From: Palsa-459 sp035510855
GTDB taxonomy: Bacteria > Actinomycetota > Acidimicrobiia > Acidimicrobiales > RAAP-2
Direction: 5' to 3'
Assembly (NCBI GenBank): GCA_035510855.1
Contig: DATKGG010000029.1
Coordinates: forward strand, 1 to 10,229
DNA: 10,229 nt
The notes under the pieces are model-generated. The model searched no databases and had not been told where the DNA came from. It worked only from the letters and a program-made list of their open reading frames with translations. Within the stretch, counting starts at the first letter, position 1. Every line of letters starts with the position of its first letter. This document shows positions 4,538 through 10,229 of the stretch, piece by piece. Position numbers and translations under genes: made by a program.

Positions 4538-6001
4538 TCAGGCGAGCGCGGACTGGTACGGCACAACCGGGGCGGGCAGCTCGCTCGTCCCCATGAGCGC
4601 CCGGTCGACCGCGACCGCGCACGAGCGGCCCTCGGCGATCGCCCAGACGATCAGGCTCTGGCCGCGAACGGCGTCCCCGCACGCGAACACCTTGGGCGCC
4701 GACGTGGACCAGGCCGGGTCGACCGCGATCGTGCCGCGAGCGGTGCGATCGACGCCGAGCGCGTCGAGGACCGCGGCCTCTGGCCCGACGAACCCCATGG
4801 CGAGCACGACGAGCTCCGCGGCGATCGCCCGCGGGGTCGACGGGACCTCGCGCGCCTCGATGCCAGGGAGCACCTCGAGGCCCATGACTCTGCCGCGCTC
4901 GCCGACGAAGCGGGCCGTCCGCAGGCCGTAGCGACGCAGGCCCCCCTCCTCGTGCGCCGAGGAGGTGCGCACGACCACTGGCCAGGTGGGCCACGGGTTG
5001 TCCGCGGCGCGCGCCGACGGTGGCGACTCGAGGATCTCGAGCTGCGTGACCGAGCGCGCGCCCTGGCGGTGCGCGGTGCCGAGGCAGTCCGCACCCGTGT
5101 CCCCGCCCCCCACGATGACGACGACCTTGCCGGCCGCGTCGTGCGGCACCGCAGCGAGCCGTCCTTCGCGCACGAGGTTGCTCGGGCGCAGGTAGTCCAT
5201 GGCGAAGGCGATCCCGCTGAGCTCGCGGCCGTCGATCGGGAGGTCGCGCGGCACCGTCGAGCCGGTCGCGAGCACAACGGCGTCGAACTGCGCCTGGAGG
5301 CTGCGCGCGCTCACGACGTCGGCGCCGTCGGGTGCGGCGGTGCGCGACGAGGTCTCGACCGAGGTGCGACACCGGATTGTCACGCCCTCTGCAACGAGCT
5401 GCTCGAGCCGCCGGTCGATGACGGACTTCTCGAGCTTGAACTCCGGGATGCCGTAGCGAAGAAGTCCCCCCGGTGCCTCGGCGCGCTCGAAAACCATGAC
5501 GTCGTGGCCCGCCCTCGCGAGCTGCTGGGCGCAGGCCAGCCCCGCGGGACCCGAGCCGACGACCGCAATGGTGCGGCCGCTCCTCGACGCGGTGATCGGG
5601 ACGACCCAGCCCTCCGCGAAGCCGCGCTCTGCGATCTCGAGCTCGACGCGCTCGATCGTCACTGGCTCGTCGTCGATCCCGAGCACGCAGGCGCCCTCGC
5701 ACGGTGCGGGACACAGACGACCGGTGAACTCAGGGAAGTTGTTGGTCGCGTGCAGCCGCTCGTCGGCCGCCGCCCAGTCGTCGCGCGACACGAGGTCGCT
5801 CCACTCGGGCACGAGGTTGCCGAGCGGGCAGGCATCGTGGCAGAACGGGATGCCGCAGTCCATGCACCGGCCCGCCTGGGTCCGCATCACGTCGGCGCTG
5901 CGCGTCTCGTAGACCTCGCGCCAGTCGCGCAGACGCACCTCGACTGGTCGCCGCCGCGCATCCTCGCGACCGTGCTCCATGAAGCCAGTCGGCCTACCCA
6001 T
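4538..6001 (-). CDS. gltD: Glutamate synthase (NADPH) small subunit
   Basis: The beta subunit of bacterial glutamate synthase (GOGAT). It oxidises NADPH on FAD and passes electrons through iron-sulfur clusters to the large subunit. The product has 487 residues, normal for the family. It opens with the canonical MGRPTGFME start. Two N-terminal cysteine clusters follow, CMDCGIPFCHDAC (Cys46, 49, 54, 58) and LCPAPCEGAC (Cys97, 101, 105), which belong to the [4Fe-4S] sites. Next are the FAD Rossmann motif VVGSGPAGL (147-155), PGGLLRYGIPEFKLEK, the NADPH motif VGGGDTG (297-303), and the FAD-contacting ACGDAVRGQSLIVWAIAEGR near residue 440-458. The ATG at 6001 lies inside the end of gltB, an 8-bp overlap (ATGGGTAG), so translation is likely coupled. 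Transcription is from gltB into gltD. All cofactor motifs are intact. Confidence 0.97.
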   Translation of the reverse strand: MGRPTGFMEHGREDARRRPVEVRLRDWREVYETRSADVMRTQAGRCMDCGIPFCHDACPLGNLVPEWSDLVSRDDWAAADERLHATNNFPEFTGRLCPAPCEGACVLGIDDEPVTIERVELEIAERGFAEGWVVPITASRSGRTIAVVGSGPAGLACAQQLARAGHDVMVFERAEAPGGLLRYGIPEFKLEKSVIDRRLEQLVAEGVTIRCRTSVETSSRTAAPDGADVVSARSLQAQFDAVVLATGSTVPRDLPIDGRELSGIAFAMDYLRPSNLVREGRLAAVPHDAAGKVVVIVGGGDTGADCLGTAHRQGARSVTQLEILESPPSARAADNPWPTWPVVVRTSSAHEEGGLRRYGLRTARFVGERGRVMGLEVLPGIEAREVPSTPRAIAAELVVLAMGFVGPEAAVLDALGVDRTARGTIAVDPAWSTSAPKVFACGDAVRGQSLIVWAIAEGRSCAVAVDRALMGTSELPAPVVPYQSALA

Positions 6002-9000
6002 GCGCGAGCTCCATCACCGCGACGTCGACCGGCCGTCCTTCTCGATGCGCCGCGGCGATCGCCTCGACGACCCGGCGGTACTCGCGTGGCACCACCTTTT
6101 TGAAGCTGGGCACGCTCGTGTGCCAGTCCGCGAGCAGCGACGCCGCGGTGTGCGAGCCGGTGAGCGAGGCGAACCGGCCGATCCGCTCAACGAGCCACTC
6201 CTCGTCGACGTCGTCGAGCGGCTCGACGTCGACCATCTCGCGGTTCACCCTGCGCTCGAAGTCACCGGTCGCGTCCCAGATGTACGCGACGCCGCCCGAC
6301 ATGCCGGCGGCGAAGTTCCGCCCGACGTCCCCGAGCACGACGACGCGCCCGCCGGTCATGTACTCGCACCCGTGGTCCCCGACCCCCTCGACGACCGCGA
6401 TCGCCCCGGAGTTGCGCACGCAGAACCGCTCGCCCACCTGTCCTGCCAGGTACAGCTCGCCCGACGTCGCGCCGTAGCCGATGACGTTGCCGGCGATCAC
6501 CTGGGTGGACGCGTCGAACCCTGACTCGAGTGGGGCGGCGACGACGATGATCCCGCCCGACAACCCCTTGCCGAGGTAGTCGTTGGCGTCGCCGCTGAGC
6601 CGCAGCGTGAGCCCCGCAGGGATGAAGGCGCCGAAGCTCTGGCCCGCTGACCCGGCGCACTCGAGCGTGATCGTGTCGTCCGCCACTCCGCCACTGCCGA
6701 ATCGGCGGGTCATCGCGGCACCGAGCTGTGTGCCGATCGCCCGGTCGGCGTTGGTCACGCGCAGCGCGAAGCTCGCCTGTTGGCCGGCCACCGCGAGCTC
6801 GATCGCGTCGTCGAGGATCGTGCGCTCGAGCGCGCGCTCGACGCCGTGGTCCTGGTCACGGCGGTGCCGCGACCACGTCCCGTGGGCAGGCTCGACGGCG
6901 GCCAGCAGCGGCGCGAGGTCGAGGGAGCTCGCCTTCCAGTGGCTCGCCGCCTCGCGCACGTCGAGCAGGTCGACGCGCCCGATCGCCTCGTCGATCGACC
7001 GCATTCCCATCGCAGCCAGGATCTCGCGGACCTCGTGGGCGAGGAACTCGAAGAACGTCTCGACGAACTCCGGCGTGCCGGTGAAGCGCGCTCGAAGCTC
7101 GGGATTCTGGGTCGCGACCCCCACGGGACACGTGTCGAGGTGGCAGACGCGCATCATCACGCAGCCCGCGACGACGAGCGGCGCGGTGGCGAAGCCGAAC
7201 TCCTCGGCGCCCAAGAGGGCCGCGATCACGACGTCGCGCCCGGTCTTCAGCTGGCCGTCCACCTGGACGACCACGCGATCGCGGAGCCCGTTCAACAGCA
7301 GCGTCTGCTGGGTCTCGGCGAGCCCGAGCTCCCAGGGAATGCCCGCGTGCTTGAGCGACGTGAGTGGGGCAGCACCGGTCCCCCCGTCGTGCCCCGAGAT
7401 GAGCACGACGTCGGCGTGCGCCTTGACGACCCCGGCGGCAACCGTGCCGACACTGACCTGGGCGACGAGCTTCACGTGGATACGCGCCTCGGTGTTCGCG
7501 CTCTTGAGGTCGTAGATGAGCTGGGCGAGGTCCTCGATCGAGTAGATGTCGTGGTGCGGCGGCGGCGAGATGAGCCCCACGCCTGGCGTCGAGAGCCGGG
7601 TCTTGGCGATCCACGGGTACACCTTGTTGCCCGGGAGCTGCCCGCCCTCGCCGGGCTTGGCGCCCTGGGAGATCTTGATCTGCAGGTCGTCGGCGTTGAC
7701 GAGGTACGCGGAGGTCACCCCGAATCGCCCCGAGGCGACCTGCTTGATCGCGCTTCGCTTCGAGTCGCCGTTCGCCTCGGGCACGAACCGCGCCTCGTCC
7801 TCGCCGCCCTCGCCCGTGTTGGACCTCGCCCCCAGTCGGTTCATGGCGATCGCGATCGTCTCGTGCGCCTCGGCGGAGATCGACCCGTAGGACATCGCCC
7901 CGCTCGCGAAGCGAGCGAGGATCGACGACGCCGGCTCGACCTCGTCGAGCGGCACGGGCGCGCCGGCGGGCACGAGCCGCAGCAGCCCGCGCAGCGTCGC
8001 GAGCGTCTCTGACTGGTCGTCGACGAGCGTCGTGTACTCCTTGAAGACCTCGTAGCGCTTGGACCGCGTCGCGTGCTGCAGCTTGAACACCGTCCGCGGA
8101 TTGAAGAGGTGGTACTCGCCCTCGCGACGCCACTGGTACTCCCCTCCCACTCCCAGCTCGCGGTTGGCGTGCTCGGCAGGCCGCGTCGGGTGCGCGTCGC
8201 GGTGCCGTGCACCGACCTCGGCGGCCAGCACGTCGAGGCCCACGCCACCGAGGGGGGACGCCACGCCCGTGAAGTACCGGTCGATCACCTCGTAGGAGAG
8301 CCCGAGCGCCTCGAAGATCTGCGCCCCGGTGTACGACGCGACCGTCGAGATCCCCATCTTGGACATGACCTTCAGCACGCCCTTGCTCGCCGCCTTGATG
8401 TAGTTCGCGTGGGCACCCAGCGACTCCACCCCGACGAGGACGCCCGACGCGATCAGGTCGTCGATCGACTCGAGCGCGACGTACGGGCTGACAGCCGCGG
8501 CGCCGAAGCCGACGAGCAGCGCGAAGTGGTGGACCTCCCTCGCGTCGCCGGACTCGACGATGAGGCCGACCTGGGTCCTCGTCTTCTCGCGGACGAGGTG
8601 GTGGTGCACCGCGGCGGTCAGCAGGAGCGACGGGATCGGCGCGAGGTCGTGCGTGGAGTTGCGGTCCGAGAGGACGATCAGGTTCGCGCCCTGCTCGATC
8701 GCCGCGGAGGCTCGCCCGCACACCTGTCCGATCGCGGCCTCGAGCAGCGCGGCGCCTTGTGCCGACGGGACGGCGGGGTCACCGTCGGGCAGCAAGAAGA
8801 GCCCGTCGACGAGGACCGCCTTGAACCCCTCCGACGCGTTGGTCGCGTCGACCATCAAGAGCTTCGCAAGGTCGTCGCGGTCGATCACCGGGGACGGCAG
8901 CGAGATCTGCCGGCAGCTCTCGGGCCGGGCATGCAACAAGTTGCCCTCGGGGCCGATCGTGCCGGCGATCGAGGTGACCGTCTCCTCCCTGATCGCGTCG

Positions 9001-10229
9001 AGCGGCGGGTTGGTCACCTGGGCGAAGACCTGGGAGAAGTAGTCGAACACCAGGCGCGGGCGAGCCGAGAGCACCGCCGCGGGGGTGTCGGTGCCCATTG
9101 AGCCGACCGGCTCTGCTGAGCTGCTCGCCATCGGGGCGATGATGAGCCGGAGCTCCTCGTTCGTGTAGCCGAACAGCCGCTGGTGCCACACGATGCTCGT
9201 GTGCGGGAGCTCGGGCAGCGTGCGCTTGGGCAGGTCGTCGAGGTGGATCGAGGCCGACGCGAGCCACGCGCTGTACGGGTGGGCGCCGGCAAGCTCGGCC
9301 TTCACCTCGCCGTCGTCGATGAGCCGACCCTGTGCGGTGTCGATCAGGAACATCCGCCCGGGCTGGACGCGGCCCTTGCGCACGATCGTGGCTGGGTCGG
9401 CGTCGACGACACCGACCTCGCTCGCAAGCACGACCAGCCCGTCATCCATGACCCAGTAGCGCAGCGGGCGCAACCCGTTTCGGTCGAGCGACGCGCCCGC
9501 GGTCGTGCCATCGGTGAACACCACCGCGGCGGGGCCGTCCCAGGGCTCCATCAGGCTCGCGTGGTACTGGTAGAAGGCGCGCAGGGCGGGGTCCATCGAC
9601 GCCTCGTTCTCCCAGGCCTCGGGGATCATCATGAGCAGCGCGTGCGGCAATGACCGACCGGCGAGGTGGAGCAGCTCTAGGACCTCGTCGAACGACGCCG
9701 AGTCGCTCACTCCCGGGGTGCAGATGGGGAACAGCTCGGCGAGCTGGTCGCCGAAGAGCGGCGAGTCGAGCAGCGCCTCTCGGGCGCGCATCCAGTCCCG
9801 GTTCCCCCTGATGGTGTTGATCTCGCCGTTGTGCGCGATGAACCGGAACGGGTGCGCGAGGGACCACGAGGGGAACGTGTTGGTCGAGAACCGCGAGTGC
9901 ACGATCACGATCGAGCTCTTGACACGCGCGTCGCTCAGGTCGGGGTAGTAGCCGCGCAGCTGCCCCGAGGTCAGCATGCCCTTGTAGACAATGGTGCGAG
10001 CCGACAGCGACGCGAAGTAGCACTGCGGCAGCTCTCTCGCGAGCACCTTTCGCAGCACGTAGCCGAGCCGCTCGAGCGCCATCGTGTCGGGCATGGGCCG
10101 GTTGCGACGCTCGAAGACGAGCTGGTGGATCGCCGGTTCGGCCGACAGCGCACCGGGACCGAGGCCGTTCGCGTTCGTCGGGACGGCGCGCTGCCAGGTG
10201 AGGTCGAAGCCTCGAGAAGAAGCGACTCG
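5994..10229 (-). CDS. gltB: Glutamate synthase (NADPH) large subunit, 5' end missing
   Basis: The alpha subunit of glutamate synthase: it releases ammonia from glutamine and channels it to 2-oxoglutarate, giving glutamate with electrons from GltD. The frame is open to the right edge, giving about 1,411 of roughly 1,500 residues. The missing part should hold the N-terminal catalytic Cys. Seen in order are the rest of the class II amidotransferase domain (RFSTNTFPSW and HNGEINTIRGNRDWM near 9800-9900), the central domain, and the FMN synthase domain (GEGGEDEARF near 7800, KPGEGGQLPGNKV near 7640, GHDGGTGAAP near 7390). The 3Fe-4S ligands fit C-x5-C-x4-C with cysteine codons at 7161-7163, 7143-7145 and 7128-7130. 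The GXGXG beta-helix domain is at the C-terminus (near 6250-6750). The ATG at 10094 is not the start: homologous sequence (NGLGPGALSAEPAIHQLVF) continues upstream in frame. The end overlaps gltD by 8 bp. Confidence 0.97.
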   Translation of the reverse strand, partial: RVASSRGFDLTWQRAVPTNANGLGPGALSAEPAIHQLVFERRNRPMPDTMALERLGYVLRKVLARELPQCYFASLSARTIVYKGMLTSGQLRGYYPDLSDARVKSSIVIVHSRFSTNTFPSWSLAHPFRFIAHNGEINTIRGNRDWMRAREALLDSPLFGDQLAELFPICTPGVSDSASFDEVLELLHLAGRSLPHALLMMIPEAWENEASMDPALRAFYQYHASLMEPWDGPAAVVFTDGTTAGASLDRNGLRPLRYWVMDDGLVVLASEVGVVDADPATIVRKGRVQPGRMFLIDTAQGRLIDDGEVKAELAGAHPYSAWLASASIHLDDLPKRTLPELPHTSIVWHQRLFGYTNEELRLIIAPMASSSAEPVGSMGTDTPAAVLSARPRLVFDYFSQVFAQVTNPPLDAIREETVTSIAGTIGPEGNLLHARPESCRQISLPSPVIDRDDLAKLLMVDATNASEGFKAVLVDGLFLLPDGDPAVPSAQGAALLEAAIGQVCGRASAAIEQGANLIVLSDRNSTHDLAPIPSLLLTAAVHHHLVREKTRTQVGLIVESGDAREVHHFALLVGFGAAAVSPYVALESIDDLIASGVLVGVESLGAHANYIKAASKGVLKVMSKMGISTVASYTGAQIFEALGLSYEVIDRYFTGVASPLGGVGLDVLAAEVGARHRDAHPTRPAEHANRELGVGGEYQWRREGEYHLFNPRTVFKLQHATRSKRYEVFKEYTTLVDDQSETLATLRGLLRLVPAGAPVPLDEVEPASSILARFASGAMSYGSISAEAHETIAIAMNRLGARSNTGEGGEDEARFVPEANGDSKRSAIKQVASGRFGVTSAYLVNADDLQIKISQGAKPGEGGQLPGNKVYPWIAKTRLSTPGVGLISPPPHHDIYSIEDLAQLIYDLKSANTEARIHVKLVAQVSVGTVAAGVVKAHADVVLISGHDGGTGAAPLTSLKHAGIPWELGLAETQQTLLLNGLRDRVVVQVDGQLKTGRDVVIAALLGAEEFGFATAPLVVAGCVMMRVCHLDTCPVGVATQNPELRARFTGTPEFVETFFEFLAHEVREILAAMGMRSIDEAIGRVDLLDVREAASHWKASSLDLAPLLAAVEPAHGTWSRHRRDQDHGVERALERTILDDAIELAVAGQQASFALRVTNADRAIGTQLGAAMTRRFGSGGVADDTITLECAGSAGQSFGAFIPAGLTLRLSGDANDYLGKGLSGGIIVVAAPLESGFDASTQVIAGNVIGYGATSGELYLAGQVGERFCVRNSGAIAVVEGVGDHGCEYMTGGRVVVLGDVGRNFAAGMSGGVAYIWDATGDFERRVNREMVDVEPLDDVDEEWLVERIGRFASLTGSHTAASLLADWHTSVPSFKKVVPREYRRVVEAIAAAHREGRPVDVAVMELAHG

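Noticed and set aside
4952..6103. Plus-strand open frame of 383 codons opposite gltD.
   Set aside because: It is an antisense shadow with no recognisable domain and His/Arg/Asp-rich composition typical of GC-rich reverse frames.
6856..8721. Minus-strand open frame of 621 codons inside the gltB region.
   Set aside because: It is a shifted frame of gltB with Arg/Ala/Asp-rich composition and no family motif, while gltB itself is conserved end to end here.
10094..10229. ATG at 10094 as the gltB start.
   Set aside because: The frame upstream to the window edge still matches GltB (LGP...SAEPAIHQL), and the glutaminase domain would lack its N-terminal nucleophile. The true start lies outside the window.

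Overview
The window is about 10.2 kb of very GC-rich bacterial DNA (roughly two thirds G+C, with GC-rich third codon positions). It carries ordinary, densely packed housekeeping and catabolic genes. Codon use, minimal intergenic gaps, several start codons with no Shine-Dalgarno, and the SmpB and GltD sequence types suggest a high-GC actinobacterium. An acidimicrobial or similar lineage is a guess made without database searches.

Left part (1-2115): a minus-strand pair encodes a small JAMM/MPN+ metalloprotease (636-1028) and, downstream of it, a DoxX-type membrane protein (57-587). A 57-bp gap separates the protease gene from the divergent plus-strand smpB (1086-1610). About 100 bp downstream of smpB lies its RNA partner, the tmRNA gene ssrA (1715-2065). 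SmpB and tmRNA together form the trans-translation system that frees stalled ribosomes and tags the unfinished protein for degradation. The RNA is one-piece, has a genome-encoded CCA end, and has its TAG stop in the loop of a perfect 7-bp hairpin.

Middle part (2116-4522): a minus-strand, translationally coupled pair encodes both subunits of a 3-oxoacid (succinyl-CoA type) CoA-transferase. Across a 164-bp spacer a divergent plus-strand gene encodes a 283-residue fumarylacetoacetate hydrolase (FAH) superfamily enzyme with a strong ribosome binding site. Together they suggest catabolism that passes through a beta-keto acid, though the substrates cannot be read from sequence.

Right part (4538-10229): gltD and gltB, the small and large subunits of NADPH-dependent glutamate synthase, overlap by 8 bp on the minus strand with gltB upstream. 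gltB runs off the right edge. The missing N-terminal piece would contain the catalytic cysteine of the glutaminase domain.

I found no mobile element, CRISPR array, prophage or defence system, and no clearly new biological system. The best second-look items are the exact peptide tag and pseudoknot of the tmRNA, the altered HSHT motif and context of the JAMM protease, and the likely pathway behind the FAH/CoA-transferase locus.
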